Part shown: positions 51,627 through 59,804 of the stretch, piece after piece
Numbering within the stretch: position 1 is the first letter of the stretch
Layout of the letters: each line of letters starts with the position of its first letter
Origin: DTKD01 sp050948905
Lineage (GTDB): Bacteria; Armatimonadota; UBA5829
Direction of reading: 5' to 3'
Length of the DNA stretch: 64,000 nt
Assembly: GCA_050948905.1 (NCBI GenBank)
Contig: JBMNES010000001.1
Coordinates: 2,294,001 to 2,358,000 of the forward strand
Made by a program: the position numbers and the translations under genes
The notes under the pieces: generated by a model
Databases searched by the model: none
What the model saw: the letters and a program-made list of their open reading frames with translations, nothing else
Told to the model about the DNA's origin: nothing

Positions 51627-53057
51627 TTGAAAACCTCTGCCAGATTTTTATCAGTTGCCTGTTTGATTTTCGCCTTGATAATGCTGTTCGGATGCGGGGC
51701 CAAAAAACCGCCCACAAAACCAGCTAAAGTTGAAAAACCTGCTCAGCCGGCCAAATCTACGAAGGCAAAGCCTGCCAAATCAACAAAATCGGAGCCTATA
51801 GTTACTCAGCCATCCGATCTCATTTTGCCGGAAGTAAATCCGTTGTTAAACCCTCTCGCATCTCAGCCGAATCCTGCCGATTCAGCGATAGCAATCAAAC
51901 CTAAACCCGCCCCCAAGCCTTCTGAGCCAGCCCAACCGAAACTGACCGCTAAGAACGTAATGGCGGCTCTGCAAAACACATACAGAAACTTCAAATCCCT
52001 CAAAACAGAGGGGACATCATTCACCGAAGGCACTATAGACGGCAAAAGGGCAGCTACCCAAAAGCCAGTCAAAGTCGTAGTGCGGTTCGTGCGACCGGAC
52101 AAACTGTCTATCTCCAACAATGAGGGGCGCCTCGTCAGCGATGGCAAAACCGTATACAACTATATCCCGGAAGCTAAGGGGTATATGAAAACTAAAATGA
52201 GCGAGGAGATAGTAACAGGCTTAATCACCTCCCGTCCGGGGATCAACGTTTTGGGGCTGCTTTATGGTGTGGATTATCAAAAGGCCATCGCATCAAGCAA
52301 ACTGCTGCCGGACAGCAGTATAGGTTCATCGGACGTATATGTGGTCTCCCTGAACTTCAAGGATGGCGTAATCGCACCCAAAGGCACCAGCATCACCCAG
52401 ACTCTGTGGATCGGAAAAAGCGATATGTGCCTGCATAAAACGCTAACGACGCTCAGCGCGCATCCTAAGCCAAATAAAGAGCAAAAAGGTCGTCTCCCGA
52501 GATCGATTAAACAGGTGATTACCACTACTGTTACAAAATACGAGCCAAACTTAGACATACCTGCCAGCACCTTTGCATTCAAGCCGCCCTCCGGAGCCAG
52601 GCTAATTGAGCCCCCTAAGCCCTACGATTTGCGAGGAAAATCCGCCCCGGACTTCGCTTTTGAATGGGAAAACGGCGAGATCAAACACCTGTCCGATTTC
52701 AAGGGGGGCGTTGTGCTGCTGGACTTCATCTCGCTTCCGATGTGCGACTCGCAGCTTCCTGTGTTAAAGAAAGTTCATGAAAACCTGAACACACTTGCAC
52801 AATTGATAATCGTCTCCCTGGATAAAGACAAGGCAAAAGATGTGGCTTATCTGAAAGAAAAGGGCTTCGACTCGCTACCGGTTGTCTTTATCGACGAGGC
52901 AAACGCTAAGATAATTGAAGACCAGTATCGCCTTATAGGGCTGCCGGTCATGTTTATGTTGGACGAGACCGGGCAGGTCCAGGCGCAGGCTATGGGGGTT
53001 GCGTCCGAGGAGCAAATCAAAAAGAAGCTCAATGAGATGGCTGCGTCGCGTCAGTGA
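51627..53057 (+). CDS. Lipoprotein with LolA/DUF2092-like domain fused to a redoxin domain
   Basis: A 476-residue lipoprotein (lipobox LFGC, Cys23; TTG 51627 with GGAG site). Residues about 25-110 are a low-complexity Lys/Pro/Ala linker. Residues about 115-325 have the fold pattern of LolA/outer-membrane lipoprotein-sorting proteins (NTYRNFKSLKTEGTSF, VVVRFVRPDKLSISN, LVSDGKTVYNYIPEAKGY). Residues about 333-475 are a TlpA/AhpC-like thioredoxin fold (GKSAPDFAFEW, GVVLLDFISLPMCDSQLPVL, SLPVVFIDEANAKI, GLPVMFMLDETGQV). The usual WCxxC is PMCDSQ: only the first Cys (about residue 373) remains. Converges with the M48 gene, overlapping by seven bases. Confidence 0.8.
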   Translation: MKTSARFLSVACLIFALIMLFGCGAKKPPTKPAKVEKPAQPAKSTKAKPAKSTKSEPIVTQPSDLILPEVNPLLNPLASQPNPADSAIAIKPKPAPKPSEPAQPKLTAKNVMAALQNTYRNFKSLKTEGTSFTEGTIDGKRAATQKPVKVVVRFVRPDKLSISNNEGRLVSDGKTVYNYIPEAKGYMKTKMSEEIVTGLITSRPGINVLGLLYGVDYQKAIASSKLLPDSSIGSSDVYVVSLNFKDGVIAPKGTSITQTLWIGKSDMCLHKTLTTLSAHPKPNKEQKGRLPRSIKQVITTTVTKYEPNLDIPASTFAFKPPSGARLIEPPKPYDLRGKSAPDFAFEWENGEIKHLSDFKGGVVLLDFISLPMCDSQLPVLKKVHENLNTLAQLIIVSLDKDKAKDVAYLKEKGFDSLPVVFIDEANAKIIEDQYRLIGLPVMFMLDETGQVQAQAMGVASEEQIKKKLNEMAASRQ

Positions 53058-54223
53058 ATCGTGTTCACCATCTGAGCCAACAGCACCTCTCGAATGGCCG
53101 CTGCCGCCGCCTGGGTGGCTTCTGGTACGGACATAGACAACAGCTTCGCGTCCGCTTCAGTGAACTCAATAAGAGCCGTGCCTCTAGCTGCAAGCACGCC
53201 GGAGTTGGTATCCACCTTTAGCTCGTGCATTTTCAGGTCGCTATCCAGCGCTTTATTTATACGCTGTGCAGCGTCAGTCGCAAGTTGTTGAGCCGTTTTA
53301 CCTTCAACAGCGGCAGGACGATAAATAAGATGGCCTGAAAGCACGACTCCGGGTACTTCTGTCTCTCCCACCTTCTCTACCTTGACCTCCGCCACTACGG
53401 CCTTCGTCGTAGCCCGTCGATTGATCGGAACATCAAGCTCTTTCAACAGCGCTTTTGCATTCGCCACACGCTCGGCATCAATAGGGTGAGACCTGAATAT
53501 ACCAAGGTCGACGAACTCAGGCCGTTTGGCCAGTCGCTCCATAAAAGTCAGCAGACCGACGGGGTTATAGCCAGCTTCCATCGCGACGTGAATTGCGCCC
53601 GCGTCAGCGTCGCGCTCCGCCTGCATCCCGTAACCGTTTAGCTTTGCGATCTTAACCAGCTCAATTCCGCGCTGTATGTTATAGACGTCACTCGACCTCG
53701 CCCCGCTCATAATAGTGGCAAGCAGCGCAATAGCCTCGCCTTTCTCGTAGGCCGCCTGCTTTTGCAGCAGATACATCATGTGATGATGCGCGGCGTGCGT
53801 GACTTCGTGCGCCATTACCAAAGCAAGCTCGTCATCTGATTCGACAAAATCCAACAGCCCTCTGTAGACATATATATGCCCGCCCGGCACACAAAACGCG
53901 TTGACGTCTTTGTCTTCAATGATGTTGAACGTGTATTCAAACGGGGTGATGGTCGAGACGCCGTATATCGCCTCGACTTCTTTCTTGTTGGCGACAGCGG
54001 CCAGTTTTTCGCCAATTTCCCTCACGCGCTTGAGGTCCTCAGCTTTGTCGCTCAATTTATATTCTTTTGCAACGTCCGCCGCAGCCTCTGCTCCGATTTT
54101 TTGCTCCGGTTCGCCGATCTGAGGAGGAGCTTTTGCAGCCAGGGATTGCAACGGAATCCCCAGCGTCAACAGGCACACCAAGCCGGCCGTCAAAAGACCG
54201 ATTCGCCACAGGGATAGTCTCAT
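53051..54223 (-). CDS. M48 family zinc metalloprotease, exported
   Basis: Predicted envelope protease related to BepA/LoiP/HtpX. The 390-residue protein begins with a signal segment (residues about 6-30, LPLQSLAAKA-type cleavage). The zinc motif MAHEVTHAAHHH lies near residue 138 with Glu as the base, and the third ligand region is QAERDADAGAIHVAMEAGYNP near 200. The C-terminal third (after about 275) is a separate beta/alpha domain with no known motif. ATG 54223 is preferred to GTG 54235 because AGAGGTGG is at the right distance. A 272-base gap separates it from the divergent CAP gene. Confidence 0.9.
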   Translation of the reverse strand: MRLSLWRIGLLTAGLVCLLTLGIPLQSLAAKAPPQIGEPEQKIGAEAAADVAKEYKLSDKAEDLKRVREIGEKLAAVANKKEVEAIYGVSTITPFEYTFNIIEDKDVNAFCVPGGHIYVYRGLLDFVESDDELALVMAHEVTHAAHHHMMYLLQKQAAYEKGEAIALLATIMSGARSSDVYNIQRGIELVKIAKLNGYGMQAERDADAGAIHVAMEAGYNPVGLLTFMERLAKRPEFVDLGIFRSHPIDAERVANAKALLKELDVPINRRATTKAVVAEVKVEKVGETEVPGVVLSGHLIYRPAAVEGKTAQQLATDAAQRINKALDSDLKMHELKVDTNSGVLAARGTALIEFTEADAKLLSMSVPEATQAAAAAIREVLLAQMVNTIH

Positions 54224-54507
54224 CGTGATTACCACCTCTCAAGTCGAGTGCAACCGCGTCGCATCCGACCCATCAAGGCAAAGCCTTACCTTACATTATA
54301 CCATCAATAGCTCCACAAGTTTTTAAGTCGTCAAAATCGCAAGCCTATTGCCACGCCATTTCACCTGTTACTCAACTGTAAGCGCGTATGGCACGAACCT
54401 TGCATACGCTATACCCTGTTGAGATTACCAGTTTTGGGATGGTTTGGGCATAATGCTGGTAGGGCCAAGTCGGCGTATGGAAGTACAGTCATGCGGGGAG
54501 GATTCGC

Positions 54508-55026
54508 ATGGCTAAAGTCACTCTATATTTAGTAACTCTATTGTTGGGAAGTCGTGTCCCTGGGCAGGTTTACGGGCCGCTGCCCCAGCCGATTCCGATA
54601 GCCGCATCGGCTCAGCTTACTTACGAAGAACAGCGCCTGGTAGACCTCGCCAATGCGGAGAGAACAGCGATCGGGCTGCATCCGCTTCGGGTTAACGAAG
54701 TTCTGGTGCGGGTAGCGCGTCAGCACAGCGAAGAGATGTGGCAGAAGAACTATTTTGACCATTATTCTCCGACTCCGGGATTCCGTACACCAAAAGATCG
54801 CTACCTTAGAGAACTCGGCCGCATGCCGTCCTGGGCGTGCATCGGGGAAAACCTTTTCTATAGCTCAGTCTGTGATCCCGACCTGGGAAATCGCTGCCTG
54901 ATGCAGAGCCCTGCTCACGCGCAGAATATTTTGGGCAGGCAATTCGACCAGATCGGAGTGGGAGTTTTCGAGGCGCCGGACGGAAGATTCTGGGTTACAC
55001 AAATGTTCCTTTCACAGATGGATTGA
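54508..55026 (+). CDS. CAP/SCP-domain secreted protein
   Basis: Member of the CAP (SCP/PR-1, YkwD-like) superfamily, secreted proteins of mostly unknown biochemical role. The 172-residue protein has a signal peptide (about residues 1-20) and then the domain: LVDLANAERTAIGLHPLRVN, VARQHSEEMWQKNYFDHYSP, CIGENLFYS, and QSPAHAQNILGRQFDQIGVG. Conserved His and Glu of the CAP cavity are present in RQHSEEM and IGENL. ATG 54508 has GGGGAGGA upstream. An intrinsic terminator follows. Confidence 0.9.
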   Translation: MAKVTLYLVTLLLGSRVPGQVYGPLPQPIPIAASAQLTYEEQRLVDLANAERTAIGLHPLRVNEVLVRVARQHSEEMWQKNYFDHYSPTPGFRTPKDRYLRELGRMPSWACIGENLFYSSVCDPDLGNRCLMQSPAHAQNILGRQFDQIGVGVFEAPDGRFWVTQMFLSQMD

Positions 55027-55055
55027 CCCAACGCGCAAAACGAGGGATAATTACT

Positions 55056-55088
55056 GAGCAGCAGGCTGCACGCCGCTGCTCTATTTTT
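55056..55088 (+). terminator. Intrinsic terminator after the CAP gene
   Basis: GAGCAGC-A-GGC pairs with GCCGCTGCTC (one bulged A), loop TGCAC, then TATTTTT (55082-55088). It precedes coaX. Confidence 0.8.
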
Positions 55089-55104
55089 ATGCGGGAACAC
55101 CATT

Positions 55105-55887
55105 ATGTTACTGGCGATTGACGTAGGAAACACCAATATAACTTTTGCCGTATTCGACGGGCCAACAGTTAAGGCGGATTGGCGGATTGGTACCGTCGTG
55201 CGACGCACCGGCGACGAATACGCGGGGCTGCTTATCAGTCTATTTGCCGAGCGCGACCTCGAGCTTGCCGATATCGACGGGGTAATTATCTCCAGTGTTG
55301 TGCCCTCTGCAGTCGATGCGCTGTCCAGGTTTTCCCATAAACACTTGAACATAGCTGAACCGATTGTCTTTACTGTAGACAAGAATCCCGGCATTAAAAT
55401 CAACTACCACCCCGTGCGAGATGTCGGAGCAGACAGGATCGCCAATGCAATAGCGGCACACTCGAAATACGGCGGCAAAGTGATTGTCGTCGACCTTGGA
55501 ACGGGTACGACTCTGGATGCCGTATCGGAGGATGGCGATTATCTGGGAGGGGCGATTGCTCCGGGTATTCAGATTTCTCTCGACGCATTATTCGCACGCG
55601 CTGCCAAATTGACCGGCGTCGCGTTAGTCGCTCCAGATAAAGCCATAGGCGACACCACGGCAGGCAGCCTCCAATCCGGAATAATATTCGGCTTTGCCGG
55701 AATGGTGGATGCGCTGGTAGATAGATTTCAACAAGAGCTTGGCGGCGGGGCAAAGGTGGTCGCTACGGGCGGGCTATCGGATGTCATTGCCGAACACAGT
55801 CGAACTATCGAACTCTGCGACGATCTGCTGACGCTGGAAGGTCTGCGGATTATCTACGATCGCCTGACTAACAATAGTAATTGCTGA
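55105..55887 (+). CDS. coaX: Type III pantothenate kinase
   Basis: Phosphorylates pantothenate, the first step of coenzyme A synthesis. The 260-residue protein has the ASKHA phosphate-1 motif AIDVGNTNITFAVF at the N terminus, the pantothenate segment NPGIKINYHPVRDVGADRI near residue 94, and phosphate-2 VIVVDLGTGTTLDAVS near 128. It is followed by a dihydrouridine synthase 14 bases downstream, the coaX-dus order seen in several phyla. Confidence 0.96.
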   Translation: MLLAIDVGNTNITFAVFDGPTVKADWRIGTVVRRTGDEYAGLLISLFAERDLELADIDGVIISSVVPSAVDALSRFSHKHLNIAEPIVFTVDKNPGIKINYHPVRDVGADRIANAIAAHSKYGGKVIVVDLGTGTTLDAVSEDGDYLGGAIAPGIQISLDALFARAAKLTGVALVAPDKAIGDTTAGSLQSGIIFGFAGMVDALVDRFQQELGGGAKVVATGGLSDVIAEHSRTIELCDDLLTLEGLRIIYDRLTNNSNC

Positions 55888-55900
55888 GCATAATTCTCCG

Positions 55901-56899
55901 ATGTATTCTCCCTTTTTTATAGGACACATAGAAATCGCTACCCCGCTTGTATTAGCCCCGATGGCCGGGGTGACTAATCGGGCATTTCGTGTTATGTGCA
56001 AGCGCGCTGGTGGATGCGGATTGGTCACAACTGAGATGTTCAGCGCCTATGCCTGCAAATACCGCGACCCCCGTACAGATACGATGATCGACTGGACCGA
56101 AGAAGAGCGCCCCGTCGCTGCTCAAATCTTCGGCGGCGACCCCGAGACCGTCGCTATTGCCGGAAAGATGTTGCAGGATGCCGGCGCAGATATAATCGAC
56201 ATCAATTTCGGCTGCCCGGTGCCCAAGGTCGCTCGCAGCGGCTCCGGAGCCGCTCTGCTAAAAGATTTGGATAAAGCCCGCGAGATTCTCATCGCCGCTC
56301 GCCAGGCAATCACCGTTCCACTTACGATCAAAACTCGCATAGGTTGGAAAATATCGGATAGGCAGGTGTTCGACCTCGCAAAGACCGCGGAAATATGCGG
56401 AATCGACGCAATCACGGTTCACGGCAGGGCGGCGGAGCAGGGATATTCAGGCACGGCCGATTGGGATATAATAGCCGAGGTAAAAAACTCCGTGCGGATT
56501 CCTGTGCTGGCAAACGGGGATATCTCGTCCCCGCAAGCCGCTGCAGATGCGTTAAAGCGCACGGGTTGTGATGGTTTAATGATCGGGCGGGGTGCGCTCG
56601 GAGACCCGTGGCTGTTCAGCAGAATTGACGAGTACCTACGCACCGGCCAGCTTTTGCCCCCGCCAGGCATACCGGAAAAACTCGCCGCTGCCAGGGAGCA
56701 CGCCAAATTGCTCCAACAACTGCTCGGCGAAAGACGCGCTGCGAAGGAGATGCGAGGACACCTGGTATGGTATATCAAGGGAATGCCTGGTGCGCCGAGG
56801 CTCAGAGGTCGGCTTATGACCACTAAATCAATCGAGGAAATAGAGGAGGTGCTGGATGAAGCGTGTAGTGAGCATCAGCTTAGGTGCGTCGAAGCGTGA
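55901..56899 (+). CDS. dusB: tRNA-dihydrouridine synthase (DusB type)
   Basis: FMN enzyme reducing uridines of the tRNA D loop. The 332-residue protein starts PLVLAPMAGVTNRAFR, has DIIDINFGCPVPKVARSGSG near residue 95 with the catalytic Cys, GIDAITVHGRAAEQGYSGTA near 168, VLANGDISSP near 206 and GLMIGRGALGDPWLF near 228. The C-terminal helical domain is complete. Its last 44 bases overlap the next gene. Confidence 0.94.
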   Translation: MYSPFFIGHIEIATPLVLAPMAGVTNRAFRVMCKRAGGCGLVTTEMFSAYACKYRDPRTDTMIDWTEEERPVAAQIFGGDPETVAIAGKMLQDAGADIIDINFGCPVPKVARSGSGAALLKDLDKAREILIAARQAITVPLTIKTRIGWKISDRQVFDLAKTAEICGIDAITVHGRAAEQGYSGTADWDIIAEVKNSVRIPVLANGDISSPQAAADALKRTGCDGLMIGRGALGDPWLFSRIDEYLRTGQLLPPPGIPEKLAAAREHAKLLQQLLGERRAAKEMRGHLVWYIKGMPGAPRLRGRLMTTKSIEEIEEVLDEACSEHQLRCVEA

Positions 56900-57782
56900 C
56901 AGCACGTCCCAACTGAAACTCCTCGGTGAGACCTACGAAGTCTCCAGAATAGGCACGGACGGGGATATGCTCCGGTTCGCTGAACTGATGCGGGAACTTG
57001 ATGGCAAGGTAGATGCGATTGGACTCGGCGGTATAGACAGATATCTTTGGGCGGAGAAGCGTCGGTACACCATCCGCGACGCCGACAGGCTGGCTAAAAT
57101 AGCCAAAATCACACCCGTAGTCGACGGCAGCGGCGTCAAAAACACCATCGAACGCAAGACTATAGAGTATCTACATCAGAACGACATCGTCGATTTCGTG
57201 AACTCCAAAGTGCTGGTAGTATGTGCGGTGGATCGATTCGGAATGGCGCAGACGATCGCAAAATACTCGAAAAAAGTCATCTACGGCGACCTGATGTTCG
57301 CACTCAGAATCCCTGTTCCTATGAAATCATACAGAACCGTACGATTCGCCGCCGCGACATTTCTGCCGATGATATGCCGATTGCCGTTCAGCTGGCTGTA
57401 TCCCACAGGGTCGAAACAGGAACGGTCTAAGCCGAGGTATCAGAAATATTTCGACTGGGCTGATATCATAGTCGGGGATTTTCATTTTATTAAGCGAACC
57501 ATGCCCAGTGTCGAATCCGGGCTGCTGGCGGGAAAGACTCTGATTACTAATACGCTCACGCCAGATGACACGACGATGCTCAAAGAGCGTGGTCTGGGTA
57601 TGTTTGTAACGTGTATGCCGGAGCAGTTAAAATCTCCAAGCGGGCGTTATTATGCCACCAACGTATTCGAAGGCGTTCTTATCACGCTGCTCGGAAAGAG
57701 GCCCGAGGATGTGCAGGTGGGGGATTACGATCCGCTGCTGGCGCAATTAAACTGGAAACCGACGATCGTCAGCGACCGCTGA
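56856..57782 (+). CDS. Conserved protein labelled 'quinate 5-dehydrogenase' in some genomes; function unproven
   Basis: A 308-residue protein beginning MKRVVSISLGASKRD, followed by GTDGDMLRFAELMRELDGKV and AIGLGGIDRYLWAEKRRYTIRD, TPVVDGSGVKNTIERKTIEY. I recall close relatives in Clostridia-like genomes carrying the above database label, next to the same COG5322 dehydrogenase, but know no evidence for quinate activity. I see no Rossmann GxGxxG typical of shikimate dehydrogenases. ATG 56856 has GAGGTGCTGG before it and lies within the end of dusB. The tight spacing to the next gene (31 bases) suggests a functional pair. Confidence 0.7.
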   Translation: MKRVVSISLGASKRDSTSQLKLLGETYEVSRIGTDGDMLRFAELMRELDGKVDAIGLGGIDRYLWAEKRRYTIRDADRLAKIAKITPVVDGSGVKNTIERKTIEYLHQNDIVDFVNSKVLVVCAVDRFGMAQTIAKYSKKVIYGDLMFALRIPVPMKSYRTVRFAAATFLPMICRLPFSWLYPTGSKQERSKPRYQKYFDWADIIVGDFHFIKRTMPSVESGLLAGKTLITNTLTPDDTTMLKERGLGMFVTCMPEQLKSPSGRYYATNVFEGVLITLLGKRPEDVQVGDYDPLLAQLNWKPTIVSDR

Positions 57783-57813
57783 TTTCGCTCAAATAAAAGA
57801 TTAGAGGCTTGTT

Positions 57814-58887
57814 TTGGAAAGATTTGCTTTTGTAATTCATCCGTTATCCGCAAAAAAGGACGTCGCTCGCAAGTATCCGTTTGTCAAAGTGCTCCCCGAA
57901 TCATGGGTAGAGTGGGGGATGAAGCATAAAAGCCCTATGGAGGTCTCCCACATCACCGGTGTACGCTCCAAAACAGGCGTGGAGGCCGAGGGCTGGCTGG
58001 TCGGATGCCCGCTCAGTCCTAAACTGATAATGACCATGCCAGTCGAAAAGGTATACGAGAAAATCCTCGGCGCCATCAAAATCGCGGAGCAGCTTGGCGC
58101 GAAGATCGTCGGCCTTGGCGCTCTGACTTCAGTAGTAGGGGACGCCGGTGTGACTATCGCCGAACGGGCGAATATAGCGGTCACGACTGGTAACAGCTAC
58201 ACCATTGCCACAGCGGTCGAAGGCGCTATCGAAGGTGCGCAGTTATTAGGAATTAATCCAAACGAGGTGCGGGCTGCGGTAGTCGGGGCCACAGGCTCTA
58301 TCGGCAAAACGTGCGCCCAACTGCTGGCGGGCAGATGCGCTGAGATTAAATTGATCGGCCGTTCGGTCGACCGCCTTCAGGCAGTGGCCGACGAACTGGT
58401 CGGCAGCGGCGGGACGGCTTCGGTGGCCACGGATGTTGCCGAGGGAATTCGCGATGCGGATATAGTGGTCACGGTCTCCAGCGCGGTAGATGCGATTATT
58501 GAGCCGTCCTTCATAAAGCCCGGTGCCGTGGTCTGTGACGTAGCTCGCCCAAGGGATGTAGGCGAGAGCGTCCGCCGCGAGCGCGACGATGTGTTGATTA
58601 TCGACGGCGGGGTTATCGACGTACCTGGCGACGTCGACTTCAATTTCAACTTCGGCTTTCCTCCTAAGACTGCTTATGCCTGTATGAGCGAAACGATGAT
58701 CCTGGCTCTGGAGGGCCGATATAAAAGCTACACCCTGGGTCGCGAAATTACCGTCCAGCAGGTGAAGGCGATATCGGATATGGCGGATAAGCATGGGTTC
58801 AAAATGGCGGGGTTCCGCAGTTTTGAGCGCGCGGTCACCAGCGAACAGATAGAGCAGATCCGCAAAAACGCGGCCAGACCCAGATGA
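57814..58887 (+). CDS. COG5322 dehydrogenase related to acyl-ACP reductase (AAR)
   Basis: A 357-residue NAD(P)-dependent oxidoreductase. The Rossmann motif AAVVGATGSIGKTCAQLL lies near residue 154, preceded by TTGNSYTIATAVEGA, which matches the TGNTHTAYV segment of cyanobacterial long-chain acyl-ACP reductase. Residues 288-300 (YACMSETMILALE) line up with FACFAESMLLEFE around the acyl-accepting Cys294 of the Synechococcus enzyme, so the catalytic cysteine seems retained as Cys290. Relatives are often mislabelled shikimate dehydrogenase. No aldehyde decarbonylase is nearby. TTG start at 57814; the stop overlaps the next gene as ATGA. Confidence 0.78.
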   Translation: MERFAFVIHPLSAKKDVARKYPFVKVLPESWVEWGMKHKSPMEVSHITGVRSKTGVEAEGWLVGCPLSPKLIMTMPVEKVYEKILGAIKIAEQLGAKIVGLGALTSVVGDAGVTIAERANIAVTTGNSYTIATAVEGAIEGAQLLGINPNEVRAAVVGATGSIGKTCAQLLAGRCAEIKLIGRSVDRLQAVADELVGSGGTASVATDVAEGIRDADIVVTVSSAVDAIIEPSFIKPGAVVCDVARPRDVGESVRRERDDVLIIDGGVIDVPGDVDFNFNFGFPPKTAYACMSETMILALEGRYKSYTLGREITVQQVKAISDMADKHGFKMAGFRSFERAVTSEQIEQIRKNAARPR

Positions 58888-59768
58888 GCACGTTCGTAGT
58901 TGTCATCATCGCGGTGATTGCAGGGATCGGAGCGCTGCTGGCTTATATGCTGCTGTATGAGCAGTTTAACCTGAAAGTCACGGAGCTTGAGCTAAGCTTT
59001 CCCAATCTGCCGCCGGAATACGATGGCTACACAATTCTGCACCTGACCGATCTCCATCTCACAAAGATCGGTCTGCTGGAGAAAATGACTATGCGGATCA
59101 TCTCCAGCCGTGAGGTCGACGCATGTTTTATCACCGGCGACGTCACGGCGGAGCCGCGCGCTTCAGACATATTCCGCAGGGTTTGTTCTGTTATAAAACA
59201 CCGTGACCCCATCGTTATGGTGCTTGGCAATTCCGAGCACAAACCGTGGCTGGACTCTCAGGCTTTGGTCGATGCGCTGACGTTTGATGGGCTTAAGATG
59301 CTTATAAACGAATCGGTCGTATTTACCCGTAACTCCGGCAAAGTGACGATAGTGGGTGTAGATGACGCATATTATGGGCTATCCGACCTTGACGCCGCTT
59401 TCGATGGCGTCAGACCGGACGATTTCGTGATATTTCTCACGCATACCCCCAGCATCGCTCCGGATGCTATTGAGCGCGGCGCAGACCTTATCCTCGCCGG
59501 TCACACCCACGGCGGGCAGGTTCGCATACCGGGTTATGGGGTTTTATGGACCCATATGCGTGCAAACCAGTCTCTAAACGATGGCCTCTACACATCCGAA
59601 GACATCTCCCGGCTTACCAAAATAGACGCTGGGCATTCAAAATTGTTCGTAAATCGGGGAGTCGGGACCAGTCGCATTCACATCCGGTTTCTCTGCCCAC
59701 CAGAGATCGCCTATATCACTTTGCGCAAAGCAGGAGATGAGGTGTCCGGGGTGGAATCATCATATTGA
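58884..59768 (+). CDS. Membrane-anchored metallophosphoesterase (YkuE type)
   Basis: Calcineurin-like phosphoesterase with one N-terminal membrane helix (residues 4-24). Metal-binding motifs appear in order: LHLTDLHLTKIG near residue 51, CFITGDVTAEPR near 80, VLGNSEHKPW near 110 (GNSEH in place of GNHD), FLTHTP near 187, and LAGHTHGGQVRIPG near 206. Such proteins act on phospholipid headgroups or other phosphoesters (YkuE, LpxH-like), but the substrate here is unknown. The start overlaps the AAR-like gene by four bases, so it belongs to the same operon. Confidence 0.9.
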   Translation: MSTFVVVIIAVIAGIGALLAYMLLYEQFNLKVTELELSFPNLPPEYDGYTILHLTDLHLTKIGLLEKMTMRIISSREVDACFITGDVTAEPRASDIFRRVCSVIKHRDPIVMVLGNSEHKPWLDSQALVDALTFDGLKMLINESVVFTRNSGKVTIVGVDDAYYGLSDLDAAFDGVRPDDFVIFLTHTPSIAPDAIERGADLILAGHTHGGQVRIPGYGVLWTHMRANQSLNDGLYTSEDISRLTKIDAGHSKLFVNRGVGTSRIHIRFLCPPEIAYITLRKAGDEVSGVESSY

Positions 59769-59804
59769 TGATGTGTATATGCTTGCCCGATAAGAGGTGA
59801 AGTC

